Positions 9,210 to 17,306 of a DNA stretch of 64,000 nt are shown here, one piece after another. The translations under genes and the position numbers were made by a program. Position 1 is the first letter of the stretch; each line of letters opens with the position of its first letter. This stretch comes from Clostridia bacterium. Lineage in GTDB: Bacteria; Bacillota; Clostridia; TANB77; CAG-508. The notes beneath the pieces are model-generated. The model was not told the DNA's origin. It worked only from the letters and a program-made list of their open reading frames with translations, and did no database searches. Where the stretch lies: the NCBI GenBank assembly GCA_900770385.1, contig CAAGKK010000041.1, positions 1-64,000 of the forward strand, written 5' to 3'.

Positions 9210-9770
9210 ATGAAGAAAGATAAAATAGAATATGCAATTTATTATGCTACAAAGGCACATAAAGGACAAAGAAGAAAAATAGAAGATGTAGATATGATAT
9301 TTCACCCATTTACATGTGGAATGTTACTTCAGAGAAATGGATGTGATGAAGATGTTGTATGTGCAGGAATTTTACATGATGTAGTAGAAGATACACCACA
9401 TACATTTGATGATATTGAAAAAGAGTTTGGAAAAAAAGTACGAGATTATGTGTATGATGCATCTGAACCAGATAAATCTTTATCATGGGAAGAAAGAAAA
9501 AAACATACAATACAGCAAATAAAAAATGCTCCTCTAGGTTCAAAACTAATTGTGGCATGTGATAAAATAAGTAATTTAGAAGATTTGTATGAATGCATAG
9601 AAAAATATGGAGAAGAAGAATCATGGTCTCATTTAAAAAGAAATAAAGAACTACAGAAATGGTATTATACAAGTGTATACGAAAGCTGCATAAATGGAGT
9701 AGATAAAGAACATCCTATATTTGTAAGATATAAAAAAATATTGAAAGAATTATTTAATTATGATGGATAG
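9210..9770 (+). CDS. HD-domain phosphohydrolase (SpoT/MESH1-like)
   Basis: The 186-residue protein is a stand-alone HD hydrolase of the RelA/SpoT hydrolase type: the N-terminal ATKAHKGQRRK matches the start of (p)ppGpp hydrolase domains, and the metal-binding HD pair lies in AGILHDVVEDTP. A second conserved Asp is in ACDKISNL. No synthetase or regulatory domain is present. Hydrolysis of (p)ppGpp or another nucleotide is inferred from the family. It stands alone between its own promoter and terminator. Confidence 0.82.
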   Translation: MKKDKIEYAIYYATKAHKGQRRKIEDVDMIFHPFTCGMLLQRNGCDEDVVCAGILHDVVEDTPHTFDDIEKEFGKKVRDYVYDASEPDKSLSWEERKKHTIQQIKNAPLGSKLIVACDKISNLEDLYECIEKYGEEESWSHLKRNKELQKWYYTSVYESCINGVDKEHPIFVRYKKILKELFNYDG

Positions 9771-9800
9771 TACATTAATGCTATCCATTTTGTATTTTTT
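9763..9800 (+). terminator. Rho-independent terminator
   Basis: ATGGATAG (9763-9770) pairs with CTATCCAT (9781-9788) and is followed by TTTGTATTTTTT. The left arm includes the stop codon of the HD gene. Confidence 0.75.
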
Positions 9801-9839
9801 AAAAAATATAGTGCCATAATATAACTATAAGGAGAAAAA

Positions 9840-10766
9840 ATGCAAATAATAATTTTAAATATGTTATTTATAATAGTATTTTTTATTATAGGAAACTACT
9901 TTTTTAATATAGCGTTAAATCCAAATGTATCAAAAAAATATATCATGAGAAGTGTAACTCAGGAAGATATAAACGAAGAAAACACAAATAAAAAAATAGG
10001 TGAAAGATGGATTAAAGTTTTCGCAAAAGAAGAAGAAATTATTTCAAAAGATAATATAAAATTGCATGGATATAAAATAGTAAATCCAATAAGAAAATCT
10101 AATGTATGGGTAATTTTAGTACATGGATACATGGGAAGTTCTTATGAAATGTCGGGCTTTGCAAAAGAATATATAAATATGGGATATAATGTATTTCTAA
10201 TCGATCTTAGAGCACATGGAAAAAGTGAAGGAAAATATATTGGAATGGGTTGGAAAGATAGGTTGGATTTAAAAGAGTGGATAAATAAAATATGTACTGA
10301 TGAACCAGAATGTAAAATAATACTTTATGGAGTATCAATGGGAGCAGCCACAGTAATGATGACAACAGGAGAAAAATTACCGAAAAATGTAAAAGCATGT
10401 ATAGAAGATTGTGGGTATTCATCTGTATATGATCAATTTAAGATGATGCTAGAAAGTATACCAAGATTTTTTGCAAATTTTATTTTAATATCTTCAGGAT
10501 GTGTATCAAAAATAAGAATAGGGTATAGTTATAATGAAGCATCAAGTGTGAAACAAATAAAAAAAACCAATATACCAATTTTATTTATTCATGGAGACAA
10601 AGATAAATTTGTACCATATATAATGCTTGGTAAATTATATAAAGCAGCGAACTATCCAAAGCAAAGATTAATAATAGAAAATGCAGGACATGTTGAAAGT
10701 GCAAAAACAAATTCAAAACTGTATTGGAGAACAGTAAGAAAATTTATTAATAAATATTTAAAATAG
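9840..10766 (+). CDS. Membrane-anchored alpha/beta hydrolase
   Basis: The 308-residue protein has an N-terminal hydrophobic segment (about residues 4-24) and an alpha/beta-hydrolase fold: the oxyanion region LVHGYMGSS, DLRAHGKSEG, the nucleophile elbow YGVSMGAA with Ser166, the acid in HGDKDKFVP and the histidine in ENAGHVES. The layout matches the YqkD-like family of Firmicutes, whose substrate is unknown. It is likely transcribed alone, since strong hairpins lie on both sides. Confidence 0.85.
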   Translation: MQIIILNMLFIIVFFIIGNYFFNIALNPNVSKKYIMRSVTQEDINEENTNKKIGERWIKVFAKEEEIISKDNIKLHGYKIVNPIRKSNVWVILVHGYMGSSYEMSGFAKEYINMGYNVFLIDLRAHGKSEGKYIGMGWKDRLDLKEWINKICTDEPECKIILYGVSMGAATVMMTTGEKLPKNVKACIEDCGYSSVYDQFKMMLESIPRFFANFILISSGCVSKIRIGYSYNEASSVKQIKKTNIPILFIHGDKDKFVPYIMLGKLYKAANYPKQRLIIENAGHVESAKTNSKLYWRTVRKFINKYLK

Positions 10767-10798
10767 TACTACTTTTTTAAGAAAGTAGTATTTTATTT
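10767..10798 (+). terminator. Rho-independent terminator
   Basis: TACTACTTT (10767-10775) pairs with AAAGTAGTA (10782-10790), followed by TTTTATTT. Confidence 0.75.
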
Positions 10799-10851
10799 AT
10801 ATATTTGATATGTTATAATAATCAAGTAAAATATGAAAGGAATAAAAAAAG

Positions 10852-11580
10852 ATGTTAGATCAATTTAGCAGAACAGAATTATTATTAGGAACAGAAAATA
10901 TAGAAAAAATTAAACATGCAAAAATAGCTATATTTGGAATTGGTGGAGTAGGCTCTTTTGTGCTAGAGGGATTAGTAAGAGCAGGAGTAGAAAATTTTAT
11001 TTTAATAGATAATGATGAAGTATCAATTACAAATATAAACAGACAACTAATAGCAACGCATGAAAGCATAGGAAAACCTAAAGTTGAAGTTGCTAGAAAA
11101 AGAATACTACAAATAAATCCAAATGCTAATATAAAAGTTTATAAAGAATTTTTTTATGCTAATAGTGAAATTGACCTAAGTGAAGTAACATATATAGTTG
11201 ATGCAATAGACTCGATACAATCTAAGATAGATTTAATCCTTTTAGCAGATAAATTAAATATACCTATTATATCAAGCATGGGTGCGGGAAATAAACTAGA
11301 TCCAACTAAGTTTGAAGTATCAGATATATATAAAACAAGCGTATGTCCGTTAGCAAAAATTATTAGAAAAGACTTACGAAAATTAGGAATAAAAAAACTT
11401 AAAGTAGTGTATTCAAAAGAAGAGCCTATCAAACCAATATTTAATGAAGAAATATATAAAGAAGAAAAAAAGATGGTTCCAGGAAGTGTATCATTTGTTC
11501 CTTCAGTAGCTGGTTTAATTATTGCAGGAGAAGTAATTAAAGATATAATAAAAAAGGAAAATAATTCAAATGAAAAATAA
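10852..11580 (+). CDS. tcdA: tRNA threonylcarbamoyladenosine dehydratase TcdA
   Basis: TcdA is an E1-like enzyme that uses ATP to cyclise t6A37 of tRNA to ct6A. The 242-residue protein opens with LDQFSRTELLLG, then the nucleotide-binding GIGGVGSFVLEGL, NINRQLIATHESIGKPK and VDAIDS. The C-terminal half has SSMGAGNKLDPTKFEVSDIYKT and PGSVSFVPSVAGLIIA, which separate TcdA from ThiF and MoeB. No zinc-binding CxxC pairs are seen, again as in TcdA. The last 11 bases overlap the next gene. Confidence 0.9.
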   Translation: MLDQFSRTELLLGTENIEKIKHAKIAIFGIGGVGSFVLEGLVRAGVENFILIDNDEVSITNINRQLIATHESIGKPKVEVARKRILQINPNANIKVYKEFFYANSEIDLSEVTYIVDAIDSIQSKIDLILLADKLNIPIISSMGAGNKLDPTKFEVSDIYKTSVCPLAKIIRKDLRKLGIKKLKVVYSKEEPIKPIFNEEIYKEEKKMVPGSVSFVPSVAGLIIAGEVIKDIIKKENNSNEK

Positions 11581-12202
11581 AATAATTAAATTTATAAAAG
11601 AAAACAAAAAATGGCTTATATTATCTGCTTGTATATTTATATTCACAATAATTTTAGAAGATGTATGCGATAATGAAATAATAAGATTTGATACTAGGGT
11701 ATATGAATTAATTAGTAAATTAAAAAATAACAATATTACAACTATACTAAAATTAATAACAAATTTAGGTGGAGTATATATTTTAATAACTGCTACAATA
11801 ATATTAGGAATTTTAATAAAAAACATTAAGGTTAAATTGGCAATAATTATAAATATAATAATAATTACAATATTCAACCAATTGTTAAAATATATTGTTC
11901 AAAGACCTAGACCAATAGAAAACAGATTAATAAGGGAAAGCGGGTATAGTTTTCCATCAGGACATTCAATGGTTAGTATGGCTTTTTATGGATTAATAAT
12001 ATATTTTTGCTATAAATATATAAAAAACAAAAGTATAAGAAATATTTGTATAACATTTTTAGGCGTTTTAATTTTATTAATAGGAATTAGTAGAATATAT
12101 TTAGGTGTTCATTATGCAAGTGATGTAATAGCAGGTTTTATGATATCAATAGCTTATTTAATAACTTTTATAACAGTTTTTGAAAGCATAGAAATCAAAT
12201 AA
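11570..12202 (+). CDS. PAP2-family membrane phosphatase
   Basis: The 210-residue polytopic protein has the three phosphatidic-acid-phosphatase motifs: KYIVQRPRP, YSFPSGHSM and SRIYLGVHYASD. Such proteins dephosphorylate undecaprenyl pyrophosphate or phosphatidylglycerol phosphate/phosphatidate on the outer face of the membrane. The substrate is not determined by the sequence. The start codon lies inside the end of tcdA (11-bp overlap), so translation is probably coupled. Confidence 0.88.
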   Translation: MKNKIIKFIKENKKWLILSACIFIFTIILEDVCDNEIIRFDTRVYELISKLKNNNITTILKLITNLGGVYILITATIILGILIKNIKVKLAIIINIIIITIFNQLLKYIVQRPRPIENRLIRESGYSFPSGHSMVSMAFYGLIIYFCYKYIKNKSIRNICITFLGVLILLIGISRIYLGVHYASDVIAGFMISIAYLITFITVFESIEIK

Positions 12203-12231
12203 AAATAAATTATAATATGGTAACAAAATTG

Positions 12232-12260
12232 TTGACAAATTATATTATTATTTATAAAAT
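12232..12260 (+). promoter_or_regulatory. Promoter of the BY-kinase module
   Basis: A perfect TTGACA (12232-12237), 17-bp spacer, then TAAAAT (12255-12260). GTAACAAA lies directly upstream at 12220-12227. Confidence 0.72.
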
Positions 12261-12304
12261 ATGAATTATTAAAACGAAAGATTACAAAGGAGAGAAAGGA
12301 AAAA

Positions 12305-13018
12305 ATGGAAGAACTAGATTTAAAAGAATTGTTTAATATATTTTGGAATAAAAAAACAGAAATTATATTAATAACTCTAATATTTGCTGTAGTAGGAGTA
12401 ATATATTCATTTTGTTTTGTAAAACCAGAGTATAAATCTAAAACAACACTTGTTTTAGCAACATCAAATGATAGTAAAAAAACAAGTACAAATGGAGAAG
12501 CAATTACTCAAACAGAATTAACATTAAACTCAAAATTGGTGTCTACATATAGTGAAATTATTAAAAGAAAAACAGTACTTAATCAAGTTATGAATAACTT
12601 GAATATTAAAGATGTAACTGAAGAACAATTAAAAAATAGTATAAAAGTTAGTGCAGTTAGTGATACAGAATTAATAGAAATCGCTGTTGTAAATGAAAAT
12701 GCATCATATGCTTGTAGAATTGCAAACGAAATTGCTAAAGTTTTTTCAGAAAAAGTAACTCAAATTTATAATATAAATAATATTTATATATTGGATGAAG
12801 CGGAAGTAGAACAGGATCCATATAATATAAATCATGCAAAAGATATATTAATATTTATTTTTATAGGACTAGTTGTAGCAGTAGTAAAGGTTTTAATATC
12901 AAATATGTTAGACAATACTATAAAAACAGAACAAGATATAGAAAAAAACACAGGATTACTAGTTTTGGCACAAATACCAGAATTTAATATAAACAACAGA
13001 AAAGAAGGGAGAAAATAA
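12305..13018 (+). CDS. Wzz/YveK-type chain-length and kinase-modulator protein
   Basis: The 237-residue membrane protein has two transmembrane helices (about residues 18-40 and 176-198) around an extracytoplasmic region rich in Asn and Thr, the layout of Wzz/CapA-type polysaccharide co-polymerases. The conserved motif near the second helix is reduced to DPYNINHAKD instead of the proline-rich PxxP. In Gram-positive bacteria this protein activates the cytoplasmic tyrosine kinase through its C-terminal tail, here ending NINNRKEGRK. Its stop codon overlaps the kinase start by one base. A GGAGAG ribosome site precedes the start. Confidence 0.85.
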   Translation: MEELDLKELFNIFWNKKTEIILITLIFAVVGVIYSFCFVKPEYKSKTTLVLATSNDSKKTSTNGEAITQTELTLNSKLVSTYSEIIKRKTVLNQVMNNLNIKDVTEEQLKNSIKVSAVSDTELIEIAVVNENASYACRIANEIAKVFSEKVTQIYNINNIYILDEAEVEQDPYNINHAKDILIFIFIGLVVAVVKVLISNMLDNTIKTEQDIEKNTGLLVLAQIPEFNINNRKEGRK

Positions 13019-13950
13019 TGATAAAAGAATTAATAGTAGATAAAGATCCTAAATCTCCAGTATCAGAAGTATTCAGAACATTAAGAACAAATATTCAATT
13101 TATGAATACAAATAAAAATTTAAAAACATTACTTTTAACTTCAACAGTTCCAGCAGAAGGAAAAAGCTTAGTTGCAGCAAATCTAGCAGCAACATTTGCA
13201 CAAGCAAATAAAAGAGTAGTACTAATAGATTGCGATATGAGAAAAGGCAGACAACATAATATATTTGGAACAAATCCTAGACCAGGTTTATCTAATTATT
13301 TATCAGGAATAAATTCAGATGGAGAAGAAAGTGGAAGTGATTTAGCTAAATATATTAGAAGTACAGAAATAGAAAATTTGTATTTGTTACCAGCAGGAAA
13401 TATTCCACCTAATCCATCAGAACTAATAGCATCAGAAAAAATGATTAAACTATTAAAAGAACTAGAAGAAGTGTGTGACATGATAATATTAGATGGAACA
13501 CCATCATTAATTGTTACAGATGCTGTTATCTTATCAAGATTTGTTGATTCAACAATAATAGTTACAGCACAAAATAAAACAAGAATAGATGATTTGAATA
13601 AGGTAAAAAGAGATATCGATAATGTTGGTGGAAATGTAGCAGGAGTAGTTATAAACAGAATAGAAGTAAACAACAAACAATATCAAGATAGATATTATTA
13701 TTATGGACATAAATCTAATTTACCAGCTAAAACTAAAAAAACAATAAGATATAATGAAGAAAATTTTAATACTGTTAAGGAAAATAATAAAAATAACTAT
13801 AGAACAACTAAAACAACTAAAAATATAGAAAACACTAAAAGAAAAGTTCAAAAAGAAGAGAAAACAAATGAAGAAGATATGTCAAGAATAAATGATATTT
13901 TAAATGGTCTAAATACTTATTTAGACAATGAAAAAAATAAAATGAAATAG
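13018..13950 (+). CDS. Bacterial tyrosine kinase (CpsD/YwqD/CapB type)
   Basis: The 310-residue BY-kinase has Walker A STVPAEGKSLVAANL, Walker A' VLIDCDMRKG, and Walker B MIILDGTPS. A tyrosine cluster, RYYYYGHKS, lies about residue 225, followed by a lysine- and asparagine-rich tail of about 80 residues that is longer than in CpsD. The cluster is the likely autophosphorylation site. The kinase usually controls the size or export of a capsule or exopolysaccharide, but no such genes follow here. Confidence 0.9.
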   Translation: MIKELIVDKDPKSPVSEVFRTLRTNIQFMNTNKNLKTLLLTSTVPAEGKSLVAANLAATFAQANKRVVLIDCDMRKGRQHNIFGTNPRPGLSNYLSGINSDGEESGSDLAKYIRSTEIENLYLLPAGNIPPNPSELIASEKMIKLLKELEEVCDMIILDGTPSLIVTDAVILSRFVDSTIIVTAQNKTRIDDLNKVKRDIDNVGGNVAGVVINRIEVNNKQYQDRYYYYGHKSNLPAKTKKTIRYNEENFNTVKENNKNNYRTTKTTKNIENTKRKVQKEEKTNEEDMSRINDILNGLNTYLDNEKNKMK

Positions 13951-13960
13951 TGGTGATTTT

Positions 13961-14671
13961 ATGATCGACTTACATACACATATTATTCCAAGTGTTGATG
14001 ACGGTTCTAAAAGTATAGAAGATACATTTGAATTATTAAAAGAAGCAGCAAGAGTAGGATTTACCAATGTAATTCTTACTCCTCATTATATAAAAGGATA
14101 TTATGAAACAGATACAAAAATTAGAGAGTATTGGGTTGAGTCAATAACTAAGGTATTGGAAGAATTAAAAATACCAATAAAAGTACATGTTGGAAATGAA
14201 ATCTATGTATGCGAAGATATGGATGAACTAATATACCAAAATATGGTTTCTTGTTTAAATAATAGTAGATATGTTTTGTTTGAACTTCCAATGAATAATA
14301 ATATTAAATATTTAGAAGAAATTATATTTAAATTATCTAATTTAGATAAAATACCTATTATTGCACATCCAGAAAGATATAGTTATTTTCAAAAAGATAT
14401 AAAATCACTTGTAGAATTACATAATAAAGGAGTTTTATTTCAATCTAATTATGGCAGTATTTTAGGATTGTATGGAGAGGAACCTAAAAAAGCATTAACA
14501 AAAATGCTAAAGGAAAATATTATTGATTTTCTAGGAACAGATGTACATAGACCTAATACTATTTATCCAATAGTAGAAGATAGCAAAAAGAAAATAAAAA
14601 AAATAATTGGAGAAAAGGAATTAGAGAAATTAACCACACTTAATGCAGAAAAAATGATATTAAATATATAA
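13961..14671 (+). CDS. PHP-family protein-tyrosine phosphatase (CpsB/YwqE)
   Basis: This 236-residue manganese-dependent phosphatase removes phosphate from the kinase encoded just upstream. The PHP metal ligands are visible: MIDLHTHIIPSVDDG (His5, His7), LTPHY, a conserved GNEIY, IIAHPERY and FLGTDVHRP. It starts 10 bp after the kinase stop with a GGTGAT ribosome site, and a terminator closes the three-gene operon. Confidence 0.92.
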   Translation: MIDLHTHIIPSVDDGSKSIEDTFELLKEAARVGFTNVILTPHYIKGYYETDTKIREYWVESITKVLEELKIPIKVHVGNEIYVCEDMDELIYQNMVSCLNNSRYVLFELPMNNNIKYLEEIIFKLSNLDKIPIIAHPERYSYFQKDIKSLVELHNKGVLFQSNYGSILGLYGEEPKKALTKMLKENIIDFLGTDVHRPNTIYPIVEDSKKKIKKIIGEKELEKLTTLNAEKMILNI

Positions 14672-14703
14672 AAAAGATACAAAAACATGTATCTTTTTTT
14701 CTT
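14671..14703 (+). terminator. Rho-independent terminator of the BY-kinase module
   Basis: AAAAAGATAC (14671-14680) pairs with GTATCTTTTT (14689-14698), followed by more T. Confidence 0.8.
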
Positions 14704-14709
14704 TTTTCA

Positions 14710-14738
14710 TTGTAAAAGTTAGTGAAAAATGATAAAAT
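14710..14738 (+). promoter_or_regulatory. Promoter of murB
   Basis: TTGTAA (14710-14715), 17-bp spacer, TAAAAT (14733-14738). It covers the upstream in-frame ATG at 14729, which argues that translation starts later. Confidence 0.6.
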
Positions 14739-14773
14739 CACAATATATATTAATCAAAAAAGGGGTTTTAATA

Positions 14774-15670
14774 TTGAACGATATTTACAATAGTCTTGTT
14801 ACTACAATAGATAAAACAAAAATCAAAGAAAACGAAGATATGAGTAAGTATACATCTTTTAAAGCAGGCGGTAAAGCTAGGTTTTTAATTAAAGCAAATC
14901 AAATTCAAGATATAAAAGATGCTATAAAAATTACAAAAGAACAAAACATACCTTTTTTAGTTATTGGTAATGGGTCTAATATACTATTTAAGGATGGATT
15001 ATATAACGGAATAATAATAAAAGTAGAATTGAACAAATTAGAAATTAACAAGGATAAAGCTACAGTATCTGCAGGAGTGAAAAATGCTGTGTTAGCACAA
15101 AAATTGCTAGAAAATGAACTGTCTGGTTTTGAATTTGCAGCAGGAATACCTGGTACAATAGGTGGGGCTATTAGAATGAATGCAGGTGCTTATGGAGGAG
15201 AAATAAAAGATATATTAGAAGAAGTTACATATTTAGACTACTCAACATTAGAAGAAAAAACCATAACCAATAAAGAATGTGACTTTGAATATAGACATAG
15301 TGTTTTTTGCAACAACAAAAATATAATATTAAGTGCTACATTTAATTTTAATAAAGATGAAAAAATAAATATACAAGAAAAAATGAATTTATATGCTAAA
15401 TCAAGAAAAGATAATCAACCATTAGAATATCCAAGTGCAGGAAGTACATTTAAAAGAGGAGAAGACTTTATAACAGCTAAACTTATAGATGAATGTGGAT
15501 TAAAGGGATATACTATAGGGGGAGCACAGGTGTCAGAAAAACATGCAGGTTTTATTATCAATAAAGATAAAGCAACATCTAAAGATATAATAGAACTAAT
15601 TGATTATGTAAAAAAAGTAGTGAAAGAGAAAAAAGGAAAAAAAATTGAACTAGAAATAGAAATAATATAA
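14774..15670 (+). CDS. murB: UDP-N-acetylenolpyruvoylglucosamine reductase MurB
   Basis: MurB reduces UDP-GlcNAc-enolpyruvate to UDP-MurNAc with NADPH and FAD, a committed step of peptidoglycan synthesis. Motifs are YTSFKAGGKARFLIKA, GNGSNILF, GIPGTIGGAIRMNAGAYGG (FAD binding) and PSAGSTFKRGEDF with the catalytic serine; the final ELEIEII holds the acid. The TTG at 14774 (protein MNDIYNSLV..., 298 aa) has AGGGG 8 nt upstream. An in-frame ATG at 14729 would add 15 residues but lies within the promoter. Confidence 0.93.
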   Translation: MNDIYNSLVTTIDKTKIKENEDMSKYTSFKAGGKARFLIKANQIQDIKDAIKITKEQNIPFLVIGNGSNILFKDGLYNGIIIKVELNKLEINKDKATVSAGVKNAVLAQKLLENELSGFEFAAGIPGTIGGAIRMNAGAYGGEIKDILEEVTYLDYSTLEEKTITNKECDFEYRHSVFCNNKNIILSATFNFNKDEKINIQEKMNLYAKSRKDNQPLEYPSAGSTFKRGEDFITAKLIDECGLKGYTIGGAQVSEKHAGFIINKDKATSKDIIELIDYVKKVVKEKKGKKIELEIEII

Positions 15671-15717
15671 TAAAATCATGGATTTGTGCAGAAATTGAAA
15701 GGAGAATAAATAAAATA

Positions 15718-17289
15718 ATGAAAGGTTTTTTAAAATGGTTTAAGAATGAAGCAAAAATGAAAAGATGGATAGCTCTAATAATGCTAGGAATAGTATTAGC
15801 TTGCACAGGAATATCAAAAATATTTGTTGCAAAAGCAATATCTTTTGCTGGTGTCGGTAAAGTAATAGCATTATTTGTTATTGGCTTTACATGTATTATA
15901 ATTGGTTTAATATACTCACAAAAAAGAGTTTTAGAAATATTAATAGAAGATACTGATTATAGAATGGATAAAGGAACAAAAGAAAGAAATGTAAAATCTT
16001 TAATATTTAACAAAAAGATATATCATGAAGGACCTAACATAGTTGTAATAGGTGGAGGGTCAGGATTAAATACAGTATTAAGAGGCTTAAAAAAATATAC
16101 AAGTAATATTACTGCAATTGCAACAGTCTCTTCTTATGGAAAAACACAAACTGAATCAAGAAAAAAATTAGAATTATTGCCAATTGATGATATAAAAGAT
16201 AGTATTATTTCTCTAGCAAATGATGAAGATAATATGCAAGCATTACTTAATACAGAATTAAAAGCTAGAAGCCTTAAAGGTTTAACATTTGGAGATATAT
16301 TCTTTACAACAATGAAAGAACAATTTGGAAATTTTTCAGAAGCAGTAGAAAAAAGCAGAAATGTTTTAAATATAGTAGGAAGAGTTTTACCAGTTACATT
16401 AGACGAAATGAAAATTTGTGCAGAATTAGATGATGGTACAATAGTAGAAGAAAAAGAACAAATACCACAAGTAGTATTTGATAAAGTTGCTAAAATAGAA
16501 AGAATATATATAAATCCAACTAATTGTATTCCAGCACCAGGAGTTATAGAAGCAATAAAAGAAGCAGATGCAATTATAATAGGACCAGGAAGCTTATATA
16601 CAAATGTAATTCCTAATTTATTAGTTAAAAATGTTTCTAAAACAATTAAAGAATCAAATGCTATAAAAATATATGTAAGTAATATTATGACTGAACCAGG
16701 ACAAACAGATAATTATTCTTTATCAGATCATATTAAAGCAATAATAGATCATGCAGGAAAAGGGATTGTTGATTATTGTATATACGATTCAGGAGAAATT
16801 ATACCAGAATTTATAAAAATTTATAATAAAAAAGGTTCAGATGTTGTTGAACAAGATATACAAAAAGCAAAAGAATTAGGAATAAAATTATTAGAAAAAA
16901 ATCTTTCACAAATAATAGATGACAATATAAGACATAATACAGAAGCAGTAGCAGAATCTGTAATAGAATTGATCTGCGATGATTTGAGATTTAAAGATAA
17001 ACAAAATGACCCTAAGTATGTAATGTTAAATACTAAATTAAGGGAAGAAAAGAAAAATATAAAAATGCAGAAAAAGCAAGAAAAAGAAACAAGAAAACCT
17101 CAAGAGAAAAAAGAAAAAGCAGATAAAAAAAGAGTACATTCAAAAAGTAAATTCAATTCTAAATATAGTGATAGAATACAATCAATACAAGAAAGTGATT
17201 TAAGAAGAGAAGAAAGAAGAAAAAGGCTAGAAAGAGAAGAAAAAGAAAAAGAAGAATTTTTAAGTAAATTAAAGAAAAATGAAAAATAA
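15718..17289 (+). CDS. yvcK: YvcK/GlmR-like protein (CofD family) with membrane anchor
   Basis: YvcK proteins bind UDP-sugars and control the flow of carbon into peptidoglycan precursors. The 523-residue protein has two N-terminal membrane helices (about 15-35 and 45-67), the nucleotide-binding VVIGGGSGLNTVLRGLKKY (near 110), IGPGSLYTNVIPNLL and NIMTEPGQTDNYSL. A very charged tail of about 85 residues, rich in Lys and Glu, follows. The usual DDGGSSGRLR stretch after TVS is replaced by SYGKTQTESR (about 137-147). It lies after murB, which fits a wall-precursor role. Confidence 0.85.
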   Translation: MKGFLKWFKNEAKMKRWIALIMLGIVLACTGISKIFVAKAISFAGVGKVIALFVIGFTCIIIGLIYSQKRVLEILIEDTDYRMDKGTKERNVKSLIFNKKIYHEGPNIVVIGGGSGLNTVLRGLKKYTSNITAIATVSSYGKTQTESRKKLELLPIDDIKDSIISLANDEDNMQALLNTELKARSLKGLTFGDIFFTTMKEQFGNFSEAVEKSRNVLNIVGRVLPVTLDEMKICAELDDGTIVEEKEQIPQVVFDKVAKIERIYINPTNCIPAPGVIEAIKEADAIIIGPGSLYTNVIPNLLVKNVSKTIKESNAIKIYVSNIMTEPGQTDNYSLSDHIKAIIDHAGKGIVDYCIYDSGEIIPEFIKIYNKKGSDVVEQDIQKAKELGIKLLEKNLSQIIDDNIRHNTEAVAESVIELICDDLRFKDKQNDPKYVMLNTKLREEKKNIKMQKKQEKETRKPQEKKEKADKKRVHSKSKFNSKYSDRIQSIQESDLRREERRKRLEREEKEKEEFLSKLKKNEK

Positions 17290-17306
17290 AATATTAGGAG
17301 ATACAA

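Noticed and set aside
12305..14671. Start of a full capsule operon
   Set aside because: A terminator follows the phosphatase gene and the next genes are murB and yvcK.
14729..14773. ATG start at 14729 for murB
   Set aside because: It lies in the promoter and has no ribosome site, whereas the TTG at 14774 has one.
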